From Grimontia indica (GTDB taxonomy: Bacteria > Pseudomonadota > Gammaproteobacteria > Enterobacterales > Vibrionaceae), in the NCBI RefSeq assembly GCF_000333895.2, contig NZ_ANFM02000019.1, forward strand, positions 1 to 32,952: 32,952 bases of DNA, in the 5' to 3' direction. Below are positions 16,008-26,003 of the stretch, in pieces. Every line of letters begins with the position of its first letter. Position 1 is the first letter of the stretch. Below the pieces are notes generated by a model. That model did not search any database and was not told the DNA's origin. It saw only the letters and a program-made list of their open reading frames with translations. The position numbers and the translations under genes are program-made.

Positions 16008-17387
16008 TTAATCCATTTCATCCAACACAGTCAGCACTTCGGAAAGCTTATTCACCCCATACACTTTCATGCCCGGGATTTCCTTTTTAGGCGCATTGGC
16101 CATTGGCACGACAGCGCGTTTAAAGCCATGCTTGAACGCTTCTGACAAACGTTCCTGACCACTTGGGACTGGACGGATTTCACCGGCAAGACCGACTTCA
16201 CCGAACACCACTAAATCGCGCGGCAATGGGCGATCACGGAAGCTGGAAATCAATGCCAGCAGCAACGCTAAATCTGCACTGGTTTCCGTGACTTTCACGC
16301 CACCCACCACATTGACGAACACATCCTGATCCGACATTTGCAGGCCACCATGTTTATGCAAAACAGCCAGCAGCAGCGCCAAGCGGTTTTGCTCAAGGCC
16401 TACGGCAACGCGGCGTGGGTTTGCCAGTTGGCTGTAATCCACCAGCGCCTGAAGCTCAACAAGCAGCGGACGCGTGCCTTCCCACAACACCATCACTGAA
16501 CTGCCGGAGGTGGCTTCTTCGCCGCGAGAAAGGAAGATTGCAGATGGGTTACTGACTTCACGCAGTCCCTGTCCTGTCATCGCAAACACGCCAAGTTCAT
16601 TAACCGCACCAAAGCGGTTTTTATGGCTGCGAAGGGTACGGAAACGGCTGTCGCTGGAACCATCAAGCAACACGGAACAGTCGATACAGTGCTCAAGCAC
16701 CTTCGGGCCCGCGAGCGTGCCATCTTTGGTCACGTGACCAACCATAAAGATCGCCACGTTATGCTGCTTGGCATAGCGGGTCAGAGCGGCAGCGGACTCA
16801 CGCACCTGCGCGACGCTGCCCGGCGCAGAGGCAATATCTGCACAGTGCATGACCTGAATCGAGTCGATAACCATGATTTTCGGCTGCTCTGTGCGGGCAA
16901 TCGAGCAAATGGTTTCAACGTTAGTTTCAGACAGCATTTTGAGGTTATCTTTCGGCAGACCCAAGCGCTCGGCGCGCATTGCCACCTGCTGGAGCGACTC
17001 TTCACCGGTGACATACAGCGTCGGCATCTGGCTTGCCAGCCAGCACATGGTTTGCAGCAGCAGCGTACTTTTACCTGCCCCAGGGTTACCACCAATCAGA
17101 ATCGCCGCCCCCGGCACAATACCGCCACCCAGCACACGGTCGAGTTCTTTGAAGCCACTGGTGAAACGCGGCACTTCCTGAAGATCGATAGCAGAGAGCG
17201 TCTGAACTTTGGCTTCGGTTGCGCCCGCATAGCCCGCATATTTCTCAGTGCGCGCCACCGTTGGAGAGGCAGCCAAACGTACTTCAGTGATGGTGTTCCA
17301 CGACCCACAGGCAGTGCATTGTCCCTGCCAGCGCGGATAGTCTGCGCCACAGTCGTTACACACATAAGCACGTTTTGTTTTCGCCAT
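16008..17387 (-). CDS. radA: DNA repair protein RadA (Sms)
   Basis: RadA is a RecA-related ATPase that promotes branch migration in recombinational repair. The 459-aa protein has an N-terminal C4 zinc finger (CNDCG...CTACG), Walker A GGNPGAGKST, a Walker B region ending in IMVIDSIQ, the RadA signature KNRFG, and a C-terminal Lon-like domain. The start at ATG 17387 (MAKTKRAYVC) has AGGAG at good spacing and matches the family N terminus; an ATG six codons earlier (17405) lies upstream of the ribosome binding site. It is divergent from the double-PilZ gene, with which it shares the 150-nt upstream region. Confidence 0.97.
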   Translation of the reverse strand: MAKTKRAYVCNDCGADYPRWQGQCTACGSWNTITEVRLAASPTVARTEKYAGYAGATEAKVQTLSAIDLQEVPRFTSGFKELDRVLGGGIVPGAAILIGGNPGAGKSTLLLQTMCWLASQMPTLYVTGEESLQQVAMRAERLGLPKDNLKMLSETNVETICSIARTEQPKIMVIDSIQVMHCADIASAPGSVAQVRESAAALTRYAKQHNVAIFMVGHVTKDGTLAGPKVLEHCIDCSVLLDGSSDSRFRTLRSHKNRFGAVNELGVFAMTGQGLREVSNPSAIFLSRGEEATSGSSVMVLWEGTRPLLVELQALVDYSQLANPRRVAVGLEQNRLALLLAVLHKHGGLQMSDQDVFVNVVGGVKVTETSADLALLLALISSFRDRPLPRDLVVFGEVGLAGEIRPVPSGQERLSEAFKHGFKRAVVPMANAPKKEIPGMKVYGVNKLSEVLTVLDEMD

Positions 17388-17536
17388 GATTGCTCCTGTT
17401 ACCAATGCTTACATGTCTTGAATGCAAGTCTGCGCATAAGTTCACGCCAAGATCGGGAAAAAAGGTAAACTATCGACACTTATGGCCGATACAGATGTTG
17501 TCATCTAATTTCAGGATTCTACCAGACTTTATCGAG

Positions 17537-19873
17537 ATGAAGGACCACGACAAGGCGCTGTTTGATCAGCTACTCCCCCTGTATGAGCAAGATGCATTTG
17601 ATGCAGTACTGGCGGAGCTTACCCCCAATGAGAACGCTTCCGAACGGTTAATTACCAAGATGGAAGTGCGACGCCTCATGTCTCCTTGCAGCAAACCCGT
17701 GGACCTACGCGGAAAAGTGGTTGGCGAGTGTCGCCGTTATTTTCTGCACGAAGTGAATCACTGGATGGACGATGTTGCCATCAATCTGTATCACCGCCGC
17801 GTCGACATCTATCAAGGCCGGATGACAGTCGGGCTTTGGGAAGAGTTACACAATACGCCAAACAGTTACCGTGTTTTGCAGCGACAAGGCGATGTGCGGG
17901 CAACAGAGTCTCTGGACACAGTTGATGCAGTGCCGCTGCGTTTTGGCCACTACCTGTCGAGAAGTGAAAACCGCATTCAGCTTTCTAGTCGCATTCAGGC
18001 TTTTCTGCCCGATGGCACGGAAGTGAATGGCTCGACCATTGATATTTCCAATTCAGGCATGCAGATCAAATTACCTTCATCGTTCCATTATGAAACGGGA
18101 TCGACATTGGTGATTTATTTCCCTCAATTGGGGGATGAGTGCCAGCTGGCAGAGCTTTTCAGCGGCTTGAACTATCGAGTGGTCGGAAAGGAACTTAACC
18201 TCAACGGCGACAACTTCCAGCGCCTGCGCCTTCGTTTGATGAGCAGTACCGATGTCATCAAAGACGCCATTGAGATTAAGTCCCAAACTGACGATCTGGA
18301 CTCCCGCCGGGAAAATGAGGACAAATTCCTGACCACCCGCTCCCGCGCCTATGAACAGGTATTCCTTGAGCAGACACCGTCACTGCCACTGTTTTTCTGT
18401 GGCAACAGGCTGAGATACAGCCTTTTGACCGAACAAAACCGCGAGCTTTGGGATTACTGGCATGACGAACGCAATCAGCCCGTGATCGACAAGTTGTTCT
18501 CGGAAAAGCGTTTACAGTATCTGGCACTTGAAGGACTGACCAACAGCGAAACCCTGGTGTATTGCTTTAACCATCAGCACGGTGCAAAAACCTACTTCTT
18601 CTCTGCCTGTCCGACAGAATTGGACGCCGAGCTTCGCCACCTGTTCTGGCATATCGGCAGTTCACGCCCTTCCTGGCGTGTGCTCCGCGTCACCATGGCT
18701 AAAATCAGTGAAGAAGACGCCCGAAGGTTGCAGGAAGTGTCACCCGCCTATATCCAACAGATTGATGAGCTGACCCATATTGCGACAATTCAGGATTTGA
18801 CCTTGTCCCAGGTCAGCAGTGATTTCCGGATTCCAATCAAGCCCAAGCACCCGGTGAAACAGCTCAATCGTTTCGCACATTCGCGTGACCCTATTCTGCC
18901 GGTTGAAGCAGTCCCTTCTGTGCTGGCACCACAACGCAAAGAGCCACGCTACCAGCACAGAACCAAAACCACTCTGGTCCACCATTTAACCGGTGAGCTG
19001 CAGGGCCAGACCATCGACTTTTCAACCCAAGGTCTGAACGTGCTGCTGAGCAAACCCTTTACCGGTAGCAAACAGCAGGAAGTATCAATCACTTTTACTG
19101 ATCTGAAACGGGTCGATCCGAAAGCACCTCTCGGTAACGTGCCTTACAAAGTGGTGCAGATCAGCGAAGACAGAACCAACATCAAGCTGGCACTGTTAAA
19201 AGACAGGCACAGCAAGCACCGAAGTCATTACCTGCAGCGACTGATTGAGCACAACCAGCATAAGCTTCTGCTCGACAGCGAAAAACTGCCGGACGCCCCG
19301 CTGCTGCATGCCATGCATCAAATGCTGCTGACGCGGTTATCTGCCACGCCTTACTTTATTGTGCGCCGCGGGGAAACGCTTCAGGTGTCTGCCATTGGCG
19401 CGAACTTCCCAGGCAACGAACTCAGTCGTCTGCTTCAGAAAAATGCAGGCTCTGGCATGATGTCGCTCCGCTCAGTCATTGGTGAACACCTCTCGAAATA
19501 CGTAAGCCCAGTGACACGCCTGCGCAACCGGGAAGAGCAGGTTCGTCATGAGTTCTATATTTCAGCGACCTTCTCAGACGGTGCCATTATCGATGTCACA
19601 TCGCGCCCACTGGAAAGCTTTAGCTCTCCCGAAGAGCGCAAAATGTTCATTACACAGGCACGTAAGCGTGGGAAGTTTTTTGCGGTCAGAAACTGGCTGC
19701 AACCATTGGATGATGGCAATCAGTGGCTGCCAACGGAAACGCTGGCACCTTTGGTCACTTTGTCGACACAACGGGCAAGACAGCTTGAAATGGAATTCAC
19801 TGACCTCTGTGCTTATGGAGAAATGAGTGACATTACCGACGAAGTGCTAAGACGTTTGGAAATCGGCGGCTAA
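17537..19873 (+). CDS. Large double-PilZ protein (PlzC-like)
   Basis: From ATG 17537 this is a 778-aa protein with no signal peptide or membrane helix. It has two PilZ-type motif sets: RSENR (142-146) with DISNSG (169-174), and RYQHR (471-475) with DFSTQG (494-499). Both sets satisfy RxxxR and DxSxxG, so it could bind c-di-GMP at two sites. Position between radA and serB matches, from memory, V. cholerae VC2344 (PlzC), a c-di-GMP binding protein linked to motility and virulence. The start is uncertain: the frame extends upstream to 17390, and ATG 17495 is another candidate; neither has a strong ribosome binding site. A hairpin terminator shared with serB follows. Confidence 0.88.
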   Translation: MKDHDKALFDQLLPLYEQDAFDAVLAELTPNENASERLITKMEVRRLMSPCSKPVDLRGKVVGECRRYFLHEVNHWMDDVAINLYHRRVDIYQGRMTVGLWEELHNTPNSYRVLQRQGDVRATESLDTVDAVPLRFGHYLSRSENRIQLSSRIQAFLPDGTEVNGSTIDISNSGMQIKLPSSFHYETGSTLVIYFPQLGDECQLAELFSGLNYRVVGKELNLNGDNFQRLRLRLMSSTDVIKDAIEIKSQTDDLDSRRENEDKFLTTRSRAYEQVFLEQTPSLPLFFCGNRLRYSLLTEQNRELWDYWHDERNQPVIDKLFSEKRLQYLALEGLTNSETLVYCFNHQHGAKTYFFSACPTELDAELRHLFWHIGSSRPSWRVLRVTMAKISEEDARRLQEVSPAYIQQIDELTHIATIQDLTLSQVSSDFRIPIKPKHPVKQLNRFAHSRDPILPVEAVPSVLAPQRKEPRYQHRTKTTLVHHLTGELQGQTIDFSTQGLNVLLSKPFTGSKQQEVSITFTDLKRVDPKAPLGNVPYKVVQISEDRTNIKLALLKDRHSKHRSHYLQRLIEHNQHKLLLDSEKLPDAPLLHAMHQMLLTRLSATPYFIVRRGETLQVSAIGANFPGNELSRLLQKNAGSGMMSLRSVIGEHLSKYVSPVTRLRNREEQVRHEFYISATFSDGAIIDVTSRPLESFSSPEERKMFITQARKRGKFFAVRNWLQPLDDGNQWLPTETLAPLVTLSTQRARQLEMEFTDLCAYGEMSDITDEVLRRLEIGG

Positions 19874-19890
19874 ACAGTTCTTACCATCAA

Positions 19891-19927
19891 AGAAAAAGGG
19901 ATGTCCGTCGACATCCCTTTCTTATTT
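19891..19927. terminator. Bidirectional terminator between PilZ gene and serB
   Basis: AAAGGGATGT (19895-19904) pairs perfectly with ACATCCCTTT (19911-19920) around CCGTCG. T-rich tracts flank it on both strands. Confidence 0.92.
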
Positions 19928-19942
19928 CAGCCTCAACACATC

Positions 19943-20908
19943 TTACCAACTCAGTCTTTGCGGTAGCAAAGAGGCGGAAAGCACACAAAGCACGCCCCCT
20001 AAATCCGCGTGACGAACAGCCACCTGCGCCGCTTGCTGTACTTTCGGTTTGGCGTGATAAGCAATGCCTAGGCCAGCGGCAGACATCATGACCAAATCGT
20101 TGGCGCCGTCACCCACCGCCAGTGTGTTCGCAGGCATCAGTTCATAGCGGTCTGCCAGATCGCGAAGAATGTCAGCTTTGCGCTGCGCATCCACCACTGA
20201 ACCTGCGACTTCGCCGGTCAGCTTGCCGTTTTCAATCACCAGTTGGTTTGATTCAGCATAGGCCAGTGACAAGTCTTCTTTCAGCTTGTCCGAGAACCAG
20301 GTAAAGCCGCCTGACGCAATCGCGACTTTCCAGCCACGCGCCTGCAAAGAGGCTGTCAGTTGCTTCATGCCCGGCATGTAAGGAATGTTATCGCGTACTT
20401 GCTCAAGCACAGACACATCCGTGCCTTTCAGCGTCGCAACACGTTGGCGAAGGCTAGCTTCAAAGTCGAGTTCGCCACGCATGGCACGTTCGGTGACTTC
20501 CGCTACCTGCTCGCCAACACCCGCCAGCTTGGCAATTTCATCAATACACTCAATCTGAATCGCCGTTGAGTCCATATCGAACAGTGCCAATCCCGGCTCA
20601 TAAAGATTTGGAATGTTTTCAAGTGACGCGCAGTCCAGCGCCAGTGCATCGCACAGTTGTACGACCTCTGGCGTGAGTTCTCCACGCATCAGCAACACTT
20701 CGTAAGGACCAACAGTCCAACCTGTCATTGGGAATACTGGCTCACCGAGCAGAAAGGAAAGGTCATCCAAAGAACCCGGGCTGATATGAAGCCCATAAAG
20801 AATCCACCCTGCCTGACGGCAATCTGACGGACGAAAATCTCGGATAGAAGGGAAACGGTTGAGCAGCTTTACGTGTTTTTTGATCGGATAGGCTGAAAAT
20901 GCATCCAT
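19943..20908 (-). CDS. serB: Phosphoserine phosphatase
   Basis: SerB dephosphorylates phosphoserine in the last step of serine synthesis. The 321-aa protein has the HAD motif I DMDST (Asp111 nucleophile, Asp113), IECIDE cap residues, motif II in VAIASGGFT, and motif IV VGDGANDL. The N-terminal 100 residues form the regulatory-type extension found in the E. coli enzyme, which is of similar length. The start ATG 20908 is the only suitable start near the conserved N terminus. It is divergent from ytjB, with 158 nt between them, an arrangement also seen in E. coli. Confidence 0.96.
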   Translation of the reverse strand: MDAFSAYPIKKHVKLLNRFPSIRDFRPSDCRQAGWILYGLHISPGSLDDLSFLLGEPVFPMTGWTVGPYEVLLMRGELTPEVVQLCDALALDCASLENIPNLYEPGLALFDMDSTAIQIECIDEIAKLAGVGEQVAEVTERAMRGELDFEASLRQRVATLKGTDVSVLEQVRDNIPYMPGMKQLTASLQARGWKVAIASGGFTWFSDKLKEDLSLAYAESNQLVIENGKLTGEVAGSVVDAQRKADILRDLADRYELMPANTLAVGDGANDLVMMSAAGLGIAYHAKPKVQQAAQVAVRHADLGGVLCVLSASLLPQRLSW

Positions 20909-21066
20909 TGCATAAATTCCTTTTAGTCAGTTGCCTTTACTATATCAAAGAGTGCTTGAGATCACAGCACGGCGGTTGCTTGCTTTTTTCCAGCCAGGAC
21001 AGCAAACTGAGATAGCGCTGATATGTTGCGACTTCGTCTTGGAAGGCGCCTTAGCTTGGACAGCTT

Positions 21067-21675
21067 ATGCTTCAAATAAATAAAAAACGCCTTAAAAGGC
21101 TCTGGCAGTTTATTGTGGTTGTCGCCTGCTTCTCCACAATAATGATGCTGTTTATGTACAGCAATCAATTAAATAACCGCAATTACAAAATGCTTTTTGA
21201 CCAGACAGAATCCCTGTCCCGCGTCATACTCCGCCAAGCGGCGGCCAGTGCTCACACCGCACTGGCAAGCGATGATATGGATGCAGTTCAGCAGTTGGTG
21301 AACAACTTACAAAATGAAGACCTGATTCTGGATGCCGCGGTCTACGACGTGAAAGGCAATCTGGTGGCAAGTTCACTTGGGGCGATGCCACTGGAGCAGC
21401 TAACAGGGCTCAATACCCCGCTTTCCGTTGCCAGTATTGGTCGCCAGCAGCTGGTTGAACCCATTGCCGACGATGGCAATATTTCCGGATTTGTACGGAT
21501 CACGCTGGAGCATGGTGAGGTAATAAAAGCCGCTTCCAACCGGCTAGAACAAAGCATCAACCTAGTACGCGCCATGATCCTGGTCGCGATTGCCACAGGT
21601 GCCTTGCTGATCTTTACTTTCGCCAACCGCCGGGATTTATGGCGTTCAACGTTTCTGTTAAAGAGTAACGACTAG
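21067..21675 (+). CDS. ytjB: YtjB (SMP)-family membrane protein
   Basis: This 202-aa protein has a transmembrane helix at about 14-34, a periplasmic domain of roughly 120 residues, and a second helix at about 168-186. It matches the YtjB/SMP family by length, topology and position opposite serB. The family has no firmly established function; some members are named AhpA. The periplasmic part (DAAVYDVKGNLVASS) looks like the fold of small sensory domains. The cytoplasmic tail is short, so it is not a full chemoreceptor. No strong ribosome binding site is seen before ATG 21067. Confidence 0.88.
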   Translation: MLQINKKRLKRLWQFIVVVACFSTIMMLFMYSNQLNNRNYKMLFDQTESLSRVILRQAAASAHTALASDDMDAVQQLVNNLQNEDLILDAAVYDVKGNLVASSLGAMPLEQLTGLNTPLSVASIGRQQLVEPIADDGNISGFVRITLEHGEVIKAASNRLEQSINLVRAMILVAIATGALLIFTFANRRDLWRSTFLLKSND

Positions 21676-21723
21676 CAGAGGAAAGAGCTAACCTGGGTTC
21701 TTAAGAGAACTTTCCCCAGAACG

Positions 21724-21754
21724 CAAAAAGGATGGCCGAAGCCATCCTTTTTCA
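21724..21754. terminator. Bidirectional terminator between ytjB and deoD
   Basis: AAAAAGGATGGC pairs perfectly with GCCATCCTTTTT around a CGAA loop. It serves both convergent transcripts. Confidence 0.94.
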
Positions 21755-21774
21755 TCTTGGTCTGTCAGCAGAAC

Positions 21775-22500
21775 TTACGCTTCTTCAGCGTCGCCCAGCA
21801 GTACAGATTCCAGTGCGATTTCAATCATTTCGTTGAACGTGGTTTGACGCTCGTCAGAAGTGGTTTGCTCGCCAGTCTTGATGTGGTCAGACACAGTACA
21901 GATAGTCAGTGCTTTCGCGCCGAACTCTGCTGCTACACCGTAGATACCCGCTGCTTCCATTTCCACACCCAGAATGCCGTACTTCGCCATGGTGTCGAAG
22001 AAATCTGGTTCTGGAGAGTAGAACAGGTCAGCAGAGAAGATGTTACCGACACGTACGTTGATGCCTTTTGCTTTCGCTGCATCAACCGCGTTACGGGTCA
22101 TCTCGAAGTCAGCAATCGCTGCGAAGTCGTGGCCGTTGAAACGGGTACGGTTGATTTTCGCATCAGTAGACGCGCCAACACCGATGATAACTTCACGCAG
22201 TTTTACGTCTTCACGCACTGCACCACAGCTACCTACACGGATGATTTTCTTCACGCCGAAGTCTTTGATCAGCTCAGTCGCGTAGATTGAGCATGATGGG
22301 ATACCCATACCGTGGCCCATAACAGAGATCTTGCGGCCTTTGTAAGTACCGGTGAAACCGAACATGTTGCGAACATCACAAACTTGCTTAACGTCTTCCA
22401 GGAAGGTTTCTGCAATGTATTTAGCACGCAGCGGGTCGCCCGGCATCAGAACTACATCTGCAAAATCACCCATTTCGGCATTGATATGTGGAGTTGCCAT
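21775..22500 (-). CDS. deoD: Purine nucleoside phosphorylase
   Basis: DeoD splits purine (deoxy)ribonucleosides with phosphate into base and pentose-1-phosphate. The 241-aa protein shows the trimeric-hexameric PNP family pattern: [31 protein letters not shown] at the start (read to residue 31), [20 protein letters not shown], and [10 protein letters not shown] with TVSDHI near the end. It is the last gene of the deoCABD cluster, 98 nt after deoB. That gap carries a pair of hairpins rather than a clear terminator, so deoD may be read both from deoC and at an altered level. Confidence 0.97.
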   Translation of the reverse strand: MATPHINAEMGDFADVVLMPGDPLRAKYIAETFLEDVKQVCDVRNMFGFTGTYKGRKISVMGHGMGIPSCSIYATELIKDFGVKKIIRVGSCGAVREDVKLREVIIGVGASTDAKINRTRFNGHDFAAIADFEMTRNAVDAAKAKGINVRVGNIFSADLFYSPEPDFFDTMAKYGILGVEMEAAGIYGVAAEFGAKALTICTVSDHIKTGEQTTSDERQTTFNEMIEIALESVLLGDAEEA

Positions 22501-22534
22501 TTTCTATTTCCTTTTGATCAAATTTCGGAATCAA

Positions 22535-22582
22535 CCGATGCTAATCGGGTCGCAGCACTCGCTGATTGTCTGGGCTGCGACC
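22535..22582 (-). other. Paired hairpins between deoB and deoD
   Basis: GGTCGCAGC (22548-22556) pairs perfectly with GCTGCGACC (22574-22582), and a smaller hairpin CCGAT-GCTA-ATCGG occupies 22535-22548, sharing one base. Neither is followed by a T run on the minus strand. The role could be mRNA processing, 3'-end protection or a REP-like repeat. Confidence 0.6.
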
Positions 22583-22598
22583 GGAATTTAGTGTGGAA

Positions 22599-23819
22599 CT
22601 ACAGGAAAGACTTTCCGTATTCCATGTCTGAAGTACCGAAGTACTTCGCCAGAGTCTGGCCGATGTCTGCGAAGGTCTCACGACGACCGAGCGAACCTGC
22701 TGGTACATGTTTACCGCAAACCAGAACAGGAATGTGCTCGCGGGTGTGATCCGTGCCTTCCCAGGTCGGGTCACAGCCGTGGTCAGCGGTCAGGATCAGG
22801 ACATCATCTTCTTTCAGCATTTCGAGGATTTCAGGCAAACGCTTGTCGAAATACTCCAGTGCTGCAGCATAGCCTGCCACGTTACGACGGTGACCGTAGT
22901 GAGAGTCAAAGTCGACGAAGTTGGTGAAGATGATGCTGTTGTCACCTTCTTGGTTCATCGCATCTTTGGTCGCGTTGAACAGGGCTTCCAAACCGGTCGC
23001 TTTCACTTTTTTGGTGATACCAACGTGCGCGTAGATGTCTGCAATCTTACCGATAGACACCACCTCACCTTGCTTCTCATCAACCAGCTTTTGCAGCACG
23101 GTCGCTGAAGGCGGCTCTACAGACAGGTCACGGCGGTTACCGGTACGCTCAAACTGGCCTTTACCCGGCCCGATGAACGGACGCGCGATAACGCGGCCAA
23201 TGTTGTAGTCTTCCAGCTCTTCGCGGGCGATCTGGCAAAGTTCCAGCAGACGGTCCAGACCGAAGGTTTCTTCATGACACGCGATTTGGAATACCGAGTC
23301 CGCAGAGGTGTAGAAAATTGGCAAGCCAGTTTTCATGTGCTCTTCGCCCAGATCGTCAAGGATCTGCGTACCTGATGCATGGCAGTTACCCAGATAATCC
23401 GGCAAACCTGCGCGCTCAAGAATGCGGTCAGTCAGCGCTTTCGGGAAGCTGTTTTCTTTGTCAGTGAAGTAGCCCCAGTCAAACAGTACAGGTACACCGG
23501 CAATTTCCCAGTGACCCGAAGGGGTGTCTTTACCGGAAGACAACTCAGCCGCATGGCCGTAAGCACCGATGATTTCCGCGCTTGGATCCAGACCTTCAGG
23601 GAAGTAGCCTGATGATTCTTCGCACGCTTTGCCCAAACCCAGTGCATTCAGGTTTGGCAGCGTCAGTGGACCTTTGCGGTCATCATTGTTCGCGTTACCT
23701 GCTGCACATGCTTTCGCGATAGAGCCCAGGGTATTCGCGCCCACATCACCAAACTTGTGAGCATCTTCGGTTGCACCGATCCCGAAGGAATCCAGTACCA
23801 AAATAATCGCGCGTTTCAT
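22599..23819 (-). CDS. deoB: Phosphopentomutase
   Basis: DeoB converts (deoxy)ribose-1-phosphate to the 5-phosphate. The 406-aa protein belongs to the alkaline phosphatase superfamily; metal and phosphate-binding regions are visible: [14 protein letters not shown] at the N terminus, [16 protein letters not shown], and [23 protein letters not shown] near the C terminus (split here: ADHGCDPTW and TDHTREH). Start ATG 23819 has a GGAGG ribosome binding site; the frame runs 45 codons further upstream into deoA without a supported start. The stop-to-start gap with deoA is only 10 nt, implying translational linkage. Confidence 0.97.
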   Translation of the reverse strand: MKRAIILVLDSFGIGATEDAHKFGDVGANTLGSIAKACAAGNANNDDRKGPLTLPNLNALGLGKACEESSGYFPEGLDPSAEIIGAYGHAAELSSGKDTPSGHWEIAGVPVLFDWGYFTDKENSFPKALTDRILERAGLPDYLGNCHASGTQILDDLGEEHMKTGLPIFYTSADSVFQIACHEETFGLDRLLELCQIAREELEDYNIGRVIARPFIGPGKGQFERTGNRRDLSVEPPSATVLQKLVDEKQGEVVSIGKIADIYAHVGITKKVKATGLEALFNATKDAMNQEGDNSIIFTNFVDFDSHYGHRRNVAGYAAALEYFDKRLPEILEMLKEDDVLILTADHGCDPTWEGTDHTREHIPVLVCGKHVPAGSLGRRETFADIGQTLAKYFGTSDMEYGKSFL

Positions 23820-23829
23820 GATCGCCTCC

Positions 23830-25161
23830 TTAGACGTCTTGTGGGCCAATCTGGCGGTAAACTTCAGGGGTCGCTTCTGGCGCTTCGTCTTCGATGCGCA
23901 TGGCAGCCTGAAGTGCTGCAGCTGCTTGTTGCCATGCAGCTTCATCCTTGGCATGTACTACCGCCAATGGCGTGGTGCTGTCAGCTTGCATACCCAGACG
24001 GATAACATCGCTAAAGCCCACTGAATAATCGATCGTATCACTTGCAACACGGCGTCCACCGCCAAGGCCAACGACAGCCATGCCGATCGCACGGGTGTCC
24101 ATCGCTGATACAAAGCCAGTGCAGTTTGCAAACACTGGTTTCACCACGTTTGCCGTTGCCAGATACTTACTATAGTTCTCAACGAAATCGAGCGGACCAC
24201 CCAAACCTGCCACCATTTTGCCGAAGCATTCTGCTGCCTTGCCGTTGTCCAGCACGGTTTGCAGTTTGTTCATGGCTTCATCTTTGTCTTTTGCCAGACC
24301 ACTGATGGTCAGCATTTCTGCACAAAGCGCCATGGTGACCGCATAAAGGCGCGGGTTACGGTATTCACCGGTCAGGAACTGAACCGCTTCTTTCACTTCC
24401 AGTGCGTTACCTGCACTTGAAGCCAATACCTGATTCATGTCGGTGAGCAATGAGCTGGTGCGGGTACCCGCGCCATTGGCAACTGCCACAATCGATTTCG
24501 CCAGTTCTTCTGATTTCTCGTAGGTCGGCATAAACGCGCCAGAGCCTACTTTTACATCCATCACCAGCGACTCTAGGCCTGCCGCCAGTTTCTTCGACAG
24601 GATAGACGCGGTAATAAGAGAAATATTGTCGACGGTCGCTGTCACATCGCGGGTTGCGTATACACGCTTGTCCGCCGGTGCCAAATCACCGGTTTGGCCG
24701 ATAATCGCCACACCTGCTTCTTTAGTCACCTTACCGAAAACATCGTTGTTCGGCGTGATGTTATACCCTGGAATTGCTTCCAGTTTGTCCAGCGTACCGC
24801 CAGTATGACCCAGACCACGGCCTGAAATCATAGGTACGTAACCACCACATGCCGCCACCATAGGGCCAAGCATCAGGGAGGTCACATCGCCCACACCGCC
24901 GGTACTGTGTTTATCGACAATAGGGCCATCAAAATTCATGTGTGACCAGTCAATCACCATGCCTGAGTCACGCATGGCGCACGTCAGTGCGACACGTTCG
25001 TCCATGGTCATGTCATTGAAGTACACTGCCATGGCAAATGCCGCGATCTGTCCTTCAGAAACAGTCTCTTTTGCAATGCCCTGGATAAAGAAATTAATTT
25101 CTTCAGAAGTCAGCGCAATGTTGTCACGCTTCTTCCGAATGATTTCTTGGGGAAGGTACAT
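23830..25161 (-). CDS. deoA: Thymidine phosphorylase
   Basis: DeoA splits thymidine and deoxyuridine into base and deoxyribose-1-phosphate. The 443-aa protein matches E. coli DeoA closely: [13 protein letters not shown] at the start, [17 protein letters not shown] (phosphate-binding glycine-rich region), [15 protein letters not shown], and KVGSGAFMP. Start ATG 25161 is favoured by homology and a GAGG upstream; an ATG 14 codons upstream is not needed. It is the second gene of the cluster, 68 nt after deoC across a stable hairpin. Confidence 0.97.
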   Translation of the reverse strand: MYLPQEIIRKKRDNIALTSEEINFFIQGIAKETVSEGQIAAFAMAVYFNDMTMDERVALTCAMRDSGMVIDWSHMNFDGPIVDKHSTGGVGDVTSLMLGPMVAACGGYVPMISGRGLGHTGGTLDKLEAIPGYNITPNNDVFGKVTKEAGVAIIGQTGDLAPADKRVYATRDVTATVDNISLITASILSKKLAAGLESLVMDVKVGSGAFMPTYEKSEELAKSIVAVANGAGTRTSSLLTDMNQVLASSAGNALEVKEAVQFLTGEYRNPRLYAVTMALCAEMLTISGLAKDKDEAMNKLQTVLDNGKAAECFGKMVAGLGGPLDFVENYSKYLATANVVKPVFANCTGFVSAMDTRAIGMAVVGLGGGRRVASDTIDYSVGFSDVIRLGMQADSTTPLAVVHAKDEAAWQQAAAALQAAMRIEDEAPEATPEVYRQIGPQDV

Positions 25162-25186
25162 AGTCGACCTCACGTACTGGGTGTCA

Positions 25187-25218
25187 AAAACAGGGGGAGC
25201 CAAAATTGCCGGCTCCCC
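25187..25218 (-). other. Intercistronic hairpin between deoC and deoA
   Basis: GGGGAGCC (25194-25201) and GGCTCCCC (25211-25218) form a perfect 8-bp stem with a 9-nt loop. On the minus strand the stem is followed by CTGTTTTTG, so it may act as a partial terminator or as an RNA-stabilising element. Confidence 0.6.
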
Positions 25219-25229
25219 AACAGAAGTGC

Positions 25230-26003
25230 TTAGTAGCCGCCTTCTGCCGCTTTTTCGCCTTCACCCAGCGTGTGAAGCAGGTTCGCCAGCAGGCTTGATG
25301 CACCAAAACGGTAGTGTGCGTTGTCAGCCCACTCGCCGCCCAGGATACGGTCAGCCATCGCCAGGTATTCCGCTGCATCTTCAGCAGTACGTACGCCGCC
25401 AGCAGGCTTGAAACCCACCTTTTCTGCAACGCCCATCTCTTTGATCACAGTCAGCATGATTTCTGCTGATTCTGGCGTCGCGTTTACTGGCACTTTACCG
25501 GTAGACGTCTTGATAAAGTCTGCGCCCGCTTCGATAGAGATTTCAGATGCACGCTTGATGAGTGCTGCTTCTTTCAGCTCACCGGTTTCGATGATCACTT
25601 TCAGCGTCACGTCACCACATGCTGCTTTACATTGTTTAACCAGCTCAAAACCGGTTTTCTCATCACCCGCGATAAGCGTGCGGTATGGGAACACAACGTC
25701 AACTTCATCAGCACCGTAAGCCACTGCTGCTTTGGTTTCAGCCACCGCGATTTCGATGTCGTCGTTACCGTGTGGGAAGTTAGTCACGGTTGCGATTTTG
25801 ATTTCAGGCGTGCCTTGCTCGCGAAGTTGTTTCTTCGCCACAGGGATAAAACGAGGGTAGATGCAGATAGCAGCAGTGTTACCTACTGGGGTTTTCGCGC
25901 TCTTACACAGTTCGATCACTTTCGCATCTGTGTCGTCGTCGTTCAGGGTGGTCAAATCCATCAGTTTCAGGGCACGAAGAGCTGCTGCTTTTAGATCGCT
26001 CAT
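25230..26003 (-). CDS. deoC: Deoxyribose-phosphate aldolase
   Basis: DeoC cleaves 2-deoxyribose-5-phosphate to acetaldehyde and glyceraldehyde-3-phosphate, the last step of deoxynucleoside breakdown. The 257-aa class I aldolase shows [30 protein letters not shown] and [10 protein letters not shown], whose Lys forms the Schiff base, then [10 protein letters not shown]. Start ATG 26003 (MSDLKAAA) has GGAGA at good spacing; the frame extends 40 codons upstream without support. It is the first gene of the deo cluster, so its upstream region should hold the operon promoters. Confidence 0.97.
   Translation of the reverse strand: MSDLKAAALRALKLMDLTTLNDDDTDAKVIELCKSAKTPVGNTAAICIYPRFIPVAKKQLREQGTPEIKIATVTNFPHGNDDIEIAVAETKAAVAYGADEVDVVFPYRTLIAGDEKTGFELVKQCKAACGDVTLKVIIETGELKEAALIKRASEISIEAGADFIKTSTGKVPVNATPESAEIMLTVIKEMGVAEKVGFKPAGGVRTAEDAAEYLAMADRILGGEWADNAHYRFGASSLLANLLHTLGEGEKAAEGGY

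Noticed and set aside
16623-17468. 281-codon open frame on the plus strand opposite radA
   Set aside because: It lies wholly antisense to a well-conserved radA, has no ribosome binding site and reads as a low-complexity His/Arg/Cys-rich chain typical of shadow frames.
21757-22290. 177-codon plus-strand frame inside deoD
   Set aside because: It is antisense to a highly conserved gene and begins inside the ytjB/deoD terminator.
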